Below are positions 1-7,804 of a stretch of 13,397 bases of DNA, piece by piece; the stretch's first letter is position 1; every line of letters starts with the position of its first letter. The translations under genes and the position numbers were made by a program. Below the pieces are notes generated by a model, which saw only the letters and a list, made by a program, of their open reading frames with translations, made no database searches and was not told the origin of the DNA. The stretch comes from JABMRP01 sp964444795 (GTDB lineage Bacteria; Planctomycetota; Planctomycetia; Pirellulales; Thermoguttaceae). The stretch spans positions 1 to 13,397 of the forward strand of contig CAYUIQ010000238.1 in NCBI GenBank assembly GCA_964444795.1, in the 5' to 3' direction.

Positions 1-882
1 GTCGATTGCCACGACTACGAGAAGACGGCTCGCGGCGGGCCCTACGCGGGCAATGTCGTGTTGACCGGCGACCACGGCCCGATGTTTTCCCACGCCTACT
101 TCACGATGACCGTGCAGAAGCTGTTCGTCGACGGTCGCGATCGGGCGGTGAGCAATTACCCGCCGCGAGCGCTGGGCTCCGGGGCCAGCCGCATCCTCAC
201 CATGCTCGACGGCTCACACCACGGCGTGAAGGCCACCGACCACGAGAAACGGATGCTGCGCCTCTGGATCGAAGTCGGGGCGCCTTATCCGGGCACCTAC
301 GCGGCGCTCGGATGCGGATCGATCGGCGGCTACCAGCAGAACCAACTGACCAATACCGACTTCAACTGGGCCACGACCAAGGCCGGGGCGGCAGTGATCC
401 AGCGTCGCTGCGCTTCCTGCCACACGGGCCACAAAGTATTGCCCAAATCGCTCTGCGACGAGCGGGGGATCTCCTTCTGGCGGTTCGATATCAACGATCC
501 GCGACTGCAACTCTCGCGCCACGTCGTCTTCAATCTCTCGCGGCCGGAAAAGTCGCTGCTGTTGCTGGCTCCGCTGGCCGAGAGCGACGGCGGGCTGGAA
601 CTTTGCCGCGACGCCGGCGATCAACCCGTGTCGGTCTTCCCGGACAAGAACGACCCCGACTATCAAACGCTGCTGCACATGGTCACCGCCGGCAAAGAGA
701 ACCTCGATACGATCAAGCGTTTCGACATGCCCGGCTTCCACCCCAAGCCTCAATACCTTCGCGAGTTGCGTCTCTACGGCATCCTCCCGCAAGACCATCC
801 GGACGACGCGGAAGTCGACGTCTACGACCTGGACCGCCAGTACTGGGAATCGCTTTGGTACCGCGCCATAGGCCAGGAGTAA
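1..882 (+). CDS. HzsA-related haem protein, C-terminal part (5' end outside window)
   Basis: The reading frame is open from the first base, so this is the last 293 residues of a longer protein. Residues 1-4 read VDCH, and a Cys just upstream would make a CxxCH haem site cut by the window edge. A complete c-type haem motif, CASCH, is at residues 137-141 (bases 409-423). Blocks such as RHVVFNLSRPEKSLLLLAPLAE and KRFDMPGFHPKPQYLRELRLYGILP match my recollection of the planctomycete HzsA-related family, which resembles the alpha subunit of hydrazine synthase. Family members are usually large exported proteins. A role in hydrazine synthesis is not implied, because these homologues are widespread in planctomycetes that do not perform anammox. 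The substrate is unknown. The gene converges on the sigma factor with a 43-bp gap in which I see no clear terminator. Confidence 0.8.
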   Translation, partial: VDCHDYEKTARGGPYAGNVVLTGDHGPMFSHAYFTMTVQKLFVDGRDRAVSNYPPRALGSGASRILTMLDGSHHGVKATDHEKRMLRLWIEVGAPYPGTYAALGCGSIGGYQQNQLTNTDFNWATTKAGAAVIQRRCASCHTGHKVLPKSLCDERGISFWRFDINDPRLQLSRHVVFNLSRPEKSLLLLAPLAESDGGLELCRDAGDQPVSVFPDKNDPDYQTLLHMVTAGKENLDTIKRFDMPGFHPKPQYLRELRLYGILPQDHPDDAEVDVYDLDRQYWESLWYRAIGQE

Positions 883-925
883 GTGGGCGTATAGTCGCCG
901 GCTACGTACGAGATCCACGCGCACG

Positions 926-1555
926 TCAATGCTCGTGGTCTCCCCGCTCGACGCGGGTCGACTCGTCGCCGAAGATCTCCGTGAGCAGTTCGCGCAGCTT
1001 GAGCCGGGCGCGGAGCAGGCGGACTTTTACGTTGCCCGGCGTGATTTCCAACGCACGGGCCGTTTCAGCCGTGGAGAGTCCCTCAATGTCGCGGAGCACG
1101 AACACCAGACGGTACTTGTCGTCAAGTTGCGTCAGCGCGTCGTCCAGAATCCTTCGCGTTTCGCGTCTTGAGGCGATCTCCTCGGGTGTTTCCCGCCACG
1201 CGGCGATGTAGCTCGGCCGGGGCACCGAATCGAAGCTCTCCTCGGTTGCGCCATCGAGCAGTTCGACCGTGCGGCGAGTCTTGCGCCGGCGAAGCAGTTC
1301 CAGCGCCTTGTTCGTGGCGATGCGCATCAGCCAGGTGTAAAAGGACGATTCCTCCCGAAAACCGGCGAGATGTTCGATCACACTGAGAAATGTCTGCTGG
1401 ACGACTTCCTCGGCATCGTGCGATTGCCCGAGAATGCGGAAGGCCAGCGCGAAAATTCTCCGTTCGTACTTGGCGACCAGTGGCTCGAACGCCACAAAAT
1501 CGCCCCCGCGGGCTTGAGCGACAAGCTGACGATCCTCATCGGCCGATTGTGTCAT
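926..1555 (-). CDS. ECF-type RNA polymerase sigma factor (sigma-70 family)
   Basis: This 209-aa protein has the two-domain layout of ECF sigma factors. Region 2 covers residues ~20-92, with the DAEEVVQQTFL core of region 2.2 and FYTWLMRIATNKALELLRRRK of regions 2.3-2.4. Region 4 covers ~133-190, with the helix-turn-helix GLSTAETARALEITPGNVK. It directs RNA polymerase to a specific promoter set. I chose ATG 1555 because GGAG lies 4 nt upstream and the conserved part begins just after it; the frame could extend to 1618. No zinc-finger anti-sigma gene follows: the next gene downstream is the convergent HzsA-related gene. It may therefore be controlled by another route or by a partner elsewhere. 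A possible upstream ORF ends on its start codon with an ATGA overlap. Confidence 0.93.
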   Translation of the reverse strand: MTQSADEDRQLVAQARGGDFVAFEPLVAKYERRIFALAFRILGQSHDAEEVVQQTFLSVIEHLAGFREESSFYTWLMRIATNKALELLRRRKTRRTVELLDGATEESFDSVPRPSYIAAWRETPEEIASRRETRRILDDALTQLDDKYRLVFVLRDIEGLSTAETARALEITPGNVKVRLLRARLKLRELLTEIFGDESTRVERGDHEH

Positions 1556-1749
1556 TCGATCTCCGGGAATCGAGAATACACTTCTACTGGGGGGTGCTTT
1601 GTGTTGTCGATCGCCCAACGGGAGCCCGTGTTCCGGCGGGAATTCACTGGGAGCATTCTATCGGCGAGCGAGGCGGTGTAAATAGGGATCGCGATGACGC
1701 GGGCGTGGAGCGGTCCGTGTTTGGTCCCCCTGGGCAGGCGCGTGGACAT
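1552..1749 (-). CDS. possible 65-aa ORF coupled to the sigma factor
   Basis: I do not recognise this product. Three things make the ORF worth listing. An AAGGA sequence sits 6 nt before its ATG. Its TGA overlaps the ATG of the sigma factor gene as ATGA, the usual arrangement for translational coupling. By hand count roughly three quarters of its codons end in G or C, as expected for a real gene in this genome. The protein (start MSTRLPRGTK, end SRFPEIE) is basic, shows no membrane segment, signal peptide or Cys-rich zinc finger, and does not look like a standard anti-sigma factor. A candidate sigma-factor promoter falls inside it, so it may be only a chance ORF in a leader. Confidence 0.28.
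   Translation of the reverse strand: MSTRLPRGTKHGPLHARVIAIPIYTASLADRMLPVNSRRNTGSRWAIDNTKHPPVEVYSRFPEIE
1655..1682 (-). promoter_or_regulatory. candidate promoter for the sigma factor
   Basis: On the minus strand TTTACA (1682-1677) and TAGAAT (1660-1655) are separated by 16 bp, each one base from the sigma-70 consensus. Transcription would start near 1648, giving a leader of about 93 nt before ATG 1555. It lies within the possible 65-aa ORF, so only one of the two may be real. Confidence 0.35.
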
Positions 1750-1891
1750 CTCTTATCCTTAATTGTTAACCATTTGCTTCTGACTGCCTACGTAACTCGA
1801 CCGTCTCGATCGATGCAACCTTCTTATTCCGTGCATCTTCTCCTGTCAGCAGAGGCTCTGTAACGCGACGGGTCGTCCCAATCCTTGATAA

Positions 1892-1920
1892 TTCGCTAGC
1901 TCTCGTCGATTCACTATAAT
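1892..1920 (+). promoter_or_regulatory. candidate promoter for the Pat-like gene
   Basis: A perfect -10 hexamer, TATAAT, is at 1915-1920, with a weak -35, TTCGCT, 17 bp upstream at 1892-1897. A better-looking TTGATA at 1885-1890 is too far away (24 bp). The predicted start near 1927 leaves a leader of about 71 nt. The rest of the divergent spacer (about 1750-1997) holds an AT-rich patch around 1758-1775 and nothing else I can name. Confidence 0.45.
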
Positions 1921-1997
1921 ACGCACTGTTTCTATCGACACTACCCTGACGGGCGCCCCTACCCCCCCTTCGCTGCCTTATTACCGGGAGCCGAACG

Positions 1998-4682
1998 TTG
2001 AGTATCCGCAATTTGGACAAAATCTTCGATCCGCAGCGAGTTGCCGTGATCGGCGCGAGCGATTCCCCCAGCAGCGTGGGCTACACGGTGCTGCGAAATC
2101 TGGTCGGATCGGGTTTTCGCGGCGTCGTTTACCCGGTCAATCCGAAACGCGAGTCGGTGCAGGGCATCCAGGCTTATGCCGACATCCCCAGCCTGCCACA
2201 CGCCCCCGATCTGGCCGTGATTTGCACACCGGCCCCGACGGTGCCGGGCATTATCCGCGCTTGTGGCGAGGCGGGCACTCGGGGTATCGTCATCATCTCG
2301 GCCGGCTTCCGCGAGATCGGGGCCGAGGGCCGGGCGCTGGAGCAGCAGGTGATCGAGGAGCAGCGCAAATTCGATGGGATGCGGATCCTTGGCCCCAACT
2401 GCCTGGGGATTCTCGTGCCGGGGATTTCACTCAACGCCAGTTTTGCCGCCTCCACGCCCCAGAAGGGCCACATCGGCTTCATTTCGCAATCCGGCGCGCT
2501 TTGCACGTCGGTTCTCGATTGGGCCAGCGACGAGGGAATCGGCTTCTCCTATTTTGTCTCGGTGGGCAACGTGCTCGACGTGACGATGGGCGATTTGATC
2601 GACTATTTCGGGGCGGCCACCGATACGCGTTCGATCATCCTATACATCGAATCGCTCACCGAATCGCGCGAGTTCATGTCGGCCGCTAGAGCATTTTCTC
2701 GAACCAAACCGATCGTCGCGTACAAAGCAGGGCGGTTCGCCAAATCGGCTCAGGCCGCGGCTTCCCATACCGGTGCCATGGCGGGGGTCGACGCCGTGTA
2801 CGAAGCCGCCTTTCACCGAGCGGGGATCGTGCGGATCTTCGAGGTCGGCGACATGTTCGACTGTGCCGAGCTGTTGGCCCGGCAGGAGCCACCCAAGGGT
2901 GACCGGCTGGCAATCATCACCAACGCGGGCGGCCCCGGCGTAATGACCACCGACGCACTGATCGCCCTGGACGGCGAACTGGCCGATCTGTCGGAAGAAA
3001 CGATAGACAAGCTCAACGGGGCCCTGCCGCCGTTCTGGTCGCATGGCAACCCGGTCGACGTGTTGGGCGACGCGCCGCCGGACCGTTTCGCCGATGCGGT
3101 TAAAATCGTGCTGAAGGACGAAAACGTCGACGCCCTGCTGGTCATTCTCACGCCCCAGGCAATGACCGATCCGACGGCCACCGCGCGTGCCTTGGGAGAA
3201 GTAGCGGCCAAGGCCCACAAACCCGTGCTGGCGGCATGGATGGGTGGCCGGCTGGTCAACGATGGGGTGACCCTGTTGAACAAGGCGGGGATTCCCACCT
3301 ACACAACGCCGGAAAAGGCCGTTCGCGCGTTCATGTATCTGGTCTCCTACGCGCGAAACCTGGAGATTCTGCACGAAACGCCGCGCGACCTGCCGGTGGC
3401 CTTCCCGTTGGATCGGAAACGGCTGCGCGGCGTGTTCGACACGATCCTCACCGAGGGAGACGAGATCCTTTCGGAAAACGTCTCCAAGGCATTTCTGGAA
3501 GCCTACGAGATACCTGTAACCAAGCCGATCTTGGCCCGCGCGGCCGACGAAGCGGTCGACGTGGCCCGGCAGCACGGGTATCCGGTGGTGATGAAGATCC
3601 ACTCGCCCGACATCACCCACAAGACCGACGTCGGCGGGGTCGTGCTGAACGTGAGTTCGGACGACGAGGTTCGTGCGGCCTACGCGAAGATTATCGAGGG
3701 GGCGACCGAGAAGGAGCCCGAGGCCCAGATCGTCGGCGTCACCGTGCAAAAGATGGTCAGCTTCCCGACCAGTTTCGAGTTGATTCTGGGCACGAAAAAG
3801 GACCCCGTCTTCGGCTCGGTGATCATGGTGGGCATGGGAGGCACGGCGGCCGAGGTGTTCCGCGACCGGGCCCTGGGCCTGCCGCCGTTGAACGAAGTCC
3901 TGGCCCGCGAGATGCTCCAGTCGCTCAAGTCGTGGCCTCTGCTGCGAGGATATCGGGGCAAGCCCGGGGCGAATATCGATCGGCTCATCGAGATCCTCAT
4001 GCGATTTTCCTACCTCGTGGCCGACTATCCGGAAATCGCGGAACTGGACGTCAACCCCTTGCTGGTCACTCCGGACGACGCGATCGCTTTGGACGCTCGG
4101 GTGGTGATCGATCAAGAGTTGGCGGCGCACTCGATCCGGCCTTACGCTCATCTGGCCATTCGGCCTTATCCGGAAGAGTACGTCACGCAGCGGACGCTCA
4201 AGGACGGTACCCCGATTGTGCTCCGGCCGATCAAACCGGAAGACGAGCCGCTCTGGCACGATCTTCTGGGAAGCTGCTCGACACAGTCGCTGTGGTTCCG
4301 CTTCAGCTACCTGTTCAAGCAAACGACCCACGAAATGGCGGCTCGCTACTGCTTCATCGACTACGACCGGGAGATCGGTATCGTGGCCGAGGTGGAAGAA
4401 GAGGGCGAGCGCAAGCTGATCGGCGTGGGACGCCTGGTCGCCGACGCCGACAAGGAGACGGCCGAATACGCCGTGATCGTCGTCGACCGCTGGCACGGAC
4501 ACGGGCTGGGAGGCATCTTGACCGACTACACCCTGGAAGTGGCAAAAAAATGGGGTGTGCGGCGAGTCGTTGCCGAGACCTCGAAGGAAAACTCCCGCAT
4601 GTTGGCTACCTTCCGCAAACGCGGCTTCGAGCTGGACGCGGAAAGCGAGGAAGACGTTGTGCTGGTCAGCCGGTCGATTTAG
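1998..4682 (+). CDS. Pat-like NDP-forming acyl-CoA synthetase fused to a GNAT acetyltransferase
   Basis: The 894-aa protein has the domain order of bacterial Pat/YfiQ: CoA-binding Rossmann domain (~5-135, VAVIGASDSPSSVG), succinyl-CoA-ligase-like domains (~150-460), ATP-grasp (~485-705, HKTDVGGV and AELDVNPLLV), and C-terminal GNAT (~732-890). The GNAT acetyl-CoA loop is RWHGHGLGG at 831-839. Length matches enteric Pat (about 890 aa). Pat acetylates lysines in proteins such as acetyl-CoA synthetase. The SHTGAMAG motif keeps His257 (codon 2766-2768), the residue phosphorylated in ADP-forming acetyl-CoA synthetases and, as I recall, lost in enteric Pat. The synthetase half may therefore still convert acyl-CoA to acid plus ATP, or the reverse; this is inference. 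The start is TTG, supported by GGGAG 7 nt upstream and by the CoA-binding domain beginning directly after it. No sirtuin deacetylase or acs gene is in the window. Confidence 0.92.
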   Translation: MSIRNLDKIFDPQRVAVIGASDSPSSVGYTVLRNLVGSGFRGVVYPVNPKRESVQGIQAYADIPSLPHAPDLAVICTPAPTVPGIIRACGEAGTRGIVIISAGFREIGAEGRALEQQVIEEQRKFDGMRILGPNCLGILVPGISLNASFAASTPQKGHIGFISQSGALCTSVLDWASDEGIGFSYFVSVGNVLDVTMGDLIDYFGAATDTRSIILYIESLTESREFMSAARAFSRTKPIVAYKAGRFAKSAQAAASHTGAMAGVDAVYEAAFHRAGIVRIFEVGDMFDCAELLARQEPPKGDRLAIITNAGGPGVMTTDALIALDGELADLSEETIDKLNGALPPFWSHGNPVDVLGDAPPDRFADAVKIVLKDENVDALLVILTPQAMTDPTATARALGEVAAKAHKPVLAAWMGGRLVNDGVTLLNKAGIPTYTTPEKAVRAFMYLVSYARNLEILHETPRDLPVAFPLDRKRLRGVFDTILTEGDEILSENVSKAFLEAYEIPVTKPILARAADEAVDVARQHGYPVVMKIHSPDITHKTDVGGVVLNVSSDDEVRAAYAKIIEGATEKEPEAQIVGVTVQKMVSFPTSFELILGTKKDPVFGSVIMVGMGGTAAEVFRDRALGLPPLNEVLAREMLQSLKSWPLLRGYRGKPGANIDRLIEILMRFSYLVADYPEIAELDVNPLLVTPDDAIALDARVVIDQELAAHSIRPYAHLAIRPYPEEYVTQRTLKDGTPIVLRPIKPEDEPLWHDLLGSCSTQSLWFRFSYLFKQTTHEMAARYCFIDYDREIGIVAEVEEEGERKLIGVGRLVADADKETAEYAVIVVDRWHGHGLGGILTDYTLEVAKKWGVRRVVAETSKENSRMLATFRKRGFELDAESEEDVVLVSRSI

Positions 4683-4722
4683 AGTCTTATGCTGCAACTT
4701 CCCGTGTAGCCTGCGCGCATGT

Positions 4723-4752
4723 TTGTAAGTCTTGTTGGGTTGCGGATATAAC
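4723..4752 (+). promoter_or_regulatory. candidate promoter for the exported hydrolase
   Basis: TTGTAA (4723-4728) and TATAAC (4747-4752) are 18 bp apart. The expected start near 4759 gives a leader of about 27 nt before GTG 4786. This argues against the TTG at 4732 as start codon, since that lies inside the promoter. Confidence 0.4.
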
Positions 4753-4785
4753 CCTCGCCGTGAAAACTCCCCGAGAAACTTGCCC

Positions 4786-5982
4786 GTGAACCGCCTGCCA
4801 CTGCGAATCTTGCCGTTCCTTTCCTCGCTCATCATTCTCGCGGCGGCATGTTGTGCCCAAGCCGAGCGCAACACGGGCCCGTGGGACGTGGATGGCCTGA
4901 AAACCGTCCCGGAGGCCACCTGGGGAGAGAAGACGGGGCTGGCGCGGGAGGTCTACTACGAGGGGGAGCCACTCGATGGCAAACCGACCCGTGTGTTTGC
5001 CTACTACGCGCGCCCCGAGTCGGGCGACGGTCCTTTTCCCGCGATGGTCCTGGTACACGGCGGCGGGGGGACGGCCTTTGCCGAGTGGGCCACGCTTTGG
5101 GCTCGTCGGGGTTACGCCGCGCTGGCCATGGATCTGGCCGGATGTGGCCCGGGACGAAAACGGATGCCCGACGGCGGGCCGGCCCAAGACGACGGCGGGA
5201 AATTCGGCGAATTCACCGACGAGCAGGCCAAGCGGATGTGGACCTATCACGCCGTGGCAGCGGTGGTTCGCGGCCACTCGCTGCTTGCGTCGCGCGAGGA
5301 AGTCGACCCCGAGCGAATCGGGATTACCGGCATAAGTTGGGGGGGATACCTTACGTGCATCGTGGCCGGGATCGACGACCGCCTCCAAGTGGCCGTGCCC
5401 GTCTACGGGTGCGGATTCCTACACGAGAACAGCGTCTGGCTCGATCGGTTCGCCAAGATGTCGCCTCCTCAGGCCGAGCGCTGGGTTCGCTATTTCGATC
5501 CCTCGCGGTATCTCGGCGGCGTCGGCTGCCCGATCCTCTTCGTCAACGGCACCAACGACTTCGCCTATCCGCTGGACAGCTACCGGAAATGCTACCGTCT
5601 GGTGCCCGGCCGATCCGATCTGGCGATCCGCGTACGCATGCCGCACGGTCACCAACAGGGTTGGGCACCGAAGGAAATCGGCCTGTTCGTCGATTCCGTT
5701 CTGACCGGCGGGAAACCGCTGGCGCGGGTGGGGCCCATGAAGACCAGCGGGGCTAAGGTCACGGCCAGCTTCACCGCCGACGTGCCGGTCGCCACGGGAT
5801 CGCTTCACTACACGGCCGACAAGGGCCCCTGGCAGAAGCGCTCTTGGCACACGGCCGAGGCGGTGGTGGACAAGAAAACGGTCCGCGCCGACTTGCCCGC
5901 CGAGCGTCCGTTGGTGTACTTCCTCAGTCTCACCGATTCTCGCGGCGCGTTGGTTAGTACCGAACATGCGGAATTGCCGTAG
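4786..5982 (+). CDS. exported alpha/beta-hydrolase (acetylxylan esterase / dienelactone hydrolase-like)
   Basis: With the GTG start the protein is 398 aa and opens with a clear signal peptide: basic N-terminus, hydrophobic core LPFLSSLIILAAACC, and a signal peptidase I site after AQA (residue ~26). The frame runs further up to TTG 4732, but that would bury the signal peptide and overlap a promoter. The fold is shown by the oxyanion region VHGGGG, the nucleophile elbow GISWGG (Ser184), a probable acid in NGTND (Asp258) and a probable His in MPHGHQ (287 or 289), in the order of a Ser-Asp-His triad. The last ~75 residues form a beta-rich tail like that of PhoPQ-regulated and related esterases. 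It probably cleaves esters or plant-polymer side groups outside the cytoplasm; the substrate cannot be read from the sequence. It converges on the CPBP gene 24 bp away. Confidence 0.85.
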   Translation: MNRLPLRILPFLSSLIILAAACCAQAERNTGPWDVDGLKTVPEATWGEKTGLAREVYYEGEPLDGKPTRVFAYYARPESGDGPFPAMVLVHGGGGTAFAEWATLWARRGYAALAMDLAGCGPGRKRMPDGGPAQDDGGKFGEFTDEQAKRMWTYHAVAAVVRGHSLLASREEVDPERIGITGISWGGYLTCIVAGIDDRLQVAVPVYGCGFLHENSVWLDRFAKMSPPQAERWVRYFDPSRYLGGVGCPILFVNGTNDFAYPLDSYRKCYRLVPGRSDLAIRVRMPHGHQQGWAPKEIGLFVDSVLTGGKPLARVGPMKTSGAKVTASFTADVPVATGSLHYTADKGPWQKRSWHTAEAVVDKKTVRADLPAERPLVYFLSLTDSRGALVSTEHAELP

Positions 5983-6017
5983 CCACCCAGCCGTAGCTAA
6001 TCCGCCCTAGCCGTAGC
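5976..6017 (+). repeat. three copies of GCCGTAGC at a convergent gene junction
   Basis: The octamer GCCGTAGC occurs at 5976-5983, 5990-5997 and 6010-6017. Copy 1 contains the stop codon of the hydrolase, and copy 3 directly follows the CTA that is the stop codon of the CPBP gene on the other strand. Copy 2 extends to GCCGTAGCTA, sharing CCGTAGCTA with the reverse complement of the left arm of the inverted repeat at 10248. No hairpin is formed by the copies, so I do not call a terminator. Confidence 0.5.
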
Positions 6018-6744
6018 AGATCAGCAGATCGAGCGTAATGCCCAGCAGGAAATGGAGCAGCAGTCCCGCCAACAGTGAACGGGATCGAAAGGCGATCACG
6101 CCCCAAACGATACCCGCGCCAATGGCCCCGAACGATTCGGCGGCCGGTTTTCCGATGTGCAGCAACGAGGAAGCCGCCACCTGCACCAGCAGGGCATTGG
6201 CATCGCCCATCGTGCGGCGCAGGCCGTGCTGCATGAACCCGCGGAAACAGAACTCCCAGCCGAGATAGAACATCAGGTAGGTCAGGGTATGGATGCCGAA
6301 CATGCCGGGCGAGGCTCCGGCATTGCGGTTGATCGGATATTCTCCGAGCACGCTGGGATCGCGCGACCCGACATAGGCGGCCAGCAGGAACACGGGCGCC
6401 AAAGCGGCAAACGACCCGAAGGTCCACCGCAACCGCCCCCAGCGGACACCGTAGTCGGCCAGCGACTGCCGAAACAGGCACTTCACGATCAACAGCGGGA
6501 TCACCCCCATCAGCACGAAGCACGACAGGAACGAATAGATCCCCGCGGTTGCGACCGGGTCGTCGCGGAAGACGAAAAGCGAGGAAAGATGCTCGGTGTA
6601 GAAATCGGGTGACCCGAAATACTTCCAGCAGAGCGTCAGCGCGGTAGCCCCCAGCAGCACCACGGTCGCCTGAAACTGCTCGCCCCGCAAGCAGCCGGCC
6701 AACGGGCGGTCCGGTGTTTCCCGATAGGGTGCATCTTGGTCCAT
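6007..6744 (-). CDS. CPBP-family intramembrane metalloprotease (Abi family)
   Basis: The 245-aa protein has several hydrophobic segments (among them GATALTLCWKYF, AGIYSFLSCFVLMGVIPLLIV, FAALAPVFLLAAYV and the C-terminal LLAGLLLHFLLGITLDLLI). It carries the CPBP signature in the variant form GWEFCFRG (Glu164, Arg168), with His196 in SSLLHIG and His231 in LLHFLLG as the other likely metal or active-site residues. The first Glu of the common EExxxR motif is Trp, a variant I recognise in many bacterial CPBP proteins. The family relates to CAAX prenyl proteases and can cleave within membranes; its target here is unknown. I chose ATG 6744, 5 bp after the stop of the SDR gene, over the longer frame to 6939 because the longer version would overlap the SDR coding region. 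It is the third gene of the operon. Confidence 0.83.
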   Translation of the reverse strand: MDQDAPYRETPDRPLAGCLRGEQFQATVVLLGATALTLCWKYFGSPDFYTEHLSSLFVFRDDPVATAGIYSFLSCFVLMGVIPLLIVKCLFRQSLADYGVRWGRLRWTFGSFAALAPVFLLAAYVGSRDPSVLGEYPINRNAGASPGMFGIHTLTYLMFYLGWEFCFRGFMQHGLRRTMGDANALLVQVAASSLLHIGKPAAESFGAIGAGIVWGVIAFRSRSLLAGLLLHFLLGITLDLLICYG

Positions 6745-6749
6745 GGAAG

Positions 6750-7784
6750 TCACTTTCGCAGCCCTTGGAGCCACCGACAGGTCGTCCGCACGGCGTCGGC
6801 CAGGAGCGTCGGCCGGTATCCGAGTTCGTTTTTCGCCTTTTCGCACGAATAGGTCCAATCGACGAGAAACGTGCGTACCCAACCAGGGGTAATCACCGGA
6901 TAGCTGCCGAACCACTCGGCCCGCTTCTTCTGAAGCCACGCAAAGAACAGCGCGATCGGCGGCGGGGCGGGCACTTTGAGATGCCTACGGCCGCTCGCCT
7001 CGTCGACCAGCTTGAAAAAACCGCGTAACGACACGTTCTCGCTCCCCAGGATGTAACGCTGGCCCGGACGGCCCTTTTCCATGGCCAGGACGTGCCCCTC
7101 GGCCACGTCGTCGACCAGCACGTAGTTGCCCACGTTGATCCCGCGACGCGGCAGAAAGGGCGCTTTCCCCCGATCGTAATCATCGATCAGCTTCGACAGC
7201 GAGTTGCCCTCGGTCAGACGGCCGGGCCCGAAAACGCGGGTCGGGTTGACGATGACCACGGGAAATCCGTCGGCGGCCCGCTGCAATGCTTCCTTCTCGG
7301 CCACCGACTTCGTCTCTTCGTATTCGGTGAAGTAACGGTCGGTAATGCGTGGCATGTCCTCGTTGCCCGTCTCGCCGCGACGCGTGGGTCCGAAGGTAAC
7401 GATCGAGGAGGTCCACACAACCCGCTGCACGCCATGCCCGGCGGCGGCGTCGAAAACGTTCCGCATCCCCTGGACGTTCATGCGGAAATAAGTCCGCGGG
7501 TCGGGGGCCCAGTTCTTTGCGTAGGCTGCCAGGTGAAAGACGTGCGAGCAGCCCTCAATCGCCCGGGCCATCGAATCGCGGTCGGTGATATCGCCCCGGA
7601 CTCGCTCGACCTGCTCGTGATCCAGCGGATGACCGGCCGTTCCTTCCAGACCGGGCGGCGGCTCGGGATGGTCGCGACGGCTCAGAGCCCTGATCGAGTG
7701 CCCTCGCTCGATCAGGGCCTGAACCAATCGCGTACCGATGAATCCCGTGGCACCGGTCACGAAAACTTTTCCGGTGATGGCCAT
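6750..7784 (-). CDS. NAD-dependent epimerase/dehydratase, extended SDR (HpnA / dihydroflavonol-reductase-like)
   Basis: The 344-aa protein is an extended short-chain dehydrogenase. It has the Rossmann signature TGATGFIG (residues 10-17), HLAAYAKNWAPDP (84-96), catalytic Ser in WTSS (~126) and YxxxK as Tyr155-Lys159, followed by NPTRVFGPG. The pattern resembles HpnA, the hopanoid-linked sugar epimerase, and dihydroflavonol 4-reductase-like enzymes. It should act on a nucleotide sugar or a similar ketone or alcohol with NAD(P)H in the cytoplasm. Hopanoid involvement is not supported by the neighbours. The ATG at 7784 is preceded by GAAGG; the frame stays open to 8324, but that extension is a shadow of the upstream gene. 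It lies 20 bp after the TIM-barrel gene and 5 bp before the CPBP gene, so the three are probably co-transcribed. Confidence 0.88.
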   Translation of the reverse strand: MAITGKVFVTGATGFIGTRLVQALIERGHSIRALSRRDHPEPPPGLEGTAGHPLDHEQVERVRGDITDRDSMARAIEGCSHVFHLAAYAKNWAPDPRTYFRMNVQGMRNVFDAAAGHGVQRVVWTSSIVTFGPTRRGETGNEDMPRITDRYFTEYEETKSVAEKEALQRAADGFPVVIVNPTRVFGPGRLTEGNSLSKLIDDYDRGKAPFLPRRGINVGNYVLVDDVAEGHVLAMEKGRPGQRYILGSENVSLRGFFKLVDEASGRRHLKVPAPPPIALFFAWLQKKRAEWFGSYPVITPGWVRTFLVDWTYSCEKAKNELGYRPTLLADAVRTTCRWLQGLRK

Positions 7785-7804
7785 GGCCTTCGTCCTGGTT
7801 GATG

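Noticed and set aside
1..882. Hydrazine synthase proper, implying anammox metabolism
   Set aside because: The family resemblance is to HzsA-related proteins found in many planctomycetes that do not perform anammox. No other anammox gene is present.
1766..2020. 84-codon minus-strand ORF in the spacer before the Pat-like gene
   Set aside because: It overlaps the Pat-like start and the TATAAT promoter, and has neither a recognisable motif nor a convincing ribosome-binding site.
3236..4789. 517-codon open frame in another plus-strand phase inside the Pat-like gene
   Set aside because: It is Arg/Gly-rich, low-complexity sequence with no domain, overlapping a well-supported frame.
2640..4919. 759-codon open frame on the minus strand opposite the Pat-like gene
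   Set aside because: It is antisense to a gene with clear domains and motifs. Its protein is rich in His, Arg, Gln and Asp without any recognisable fold, the usual shadow in GC-rich DNA.
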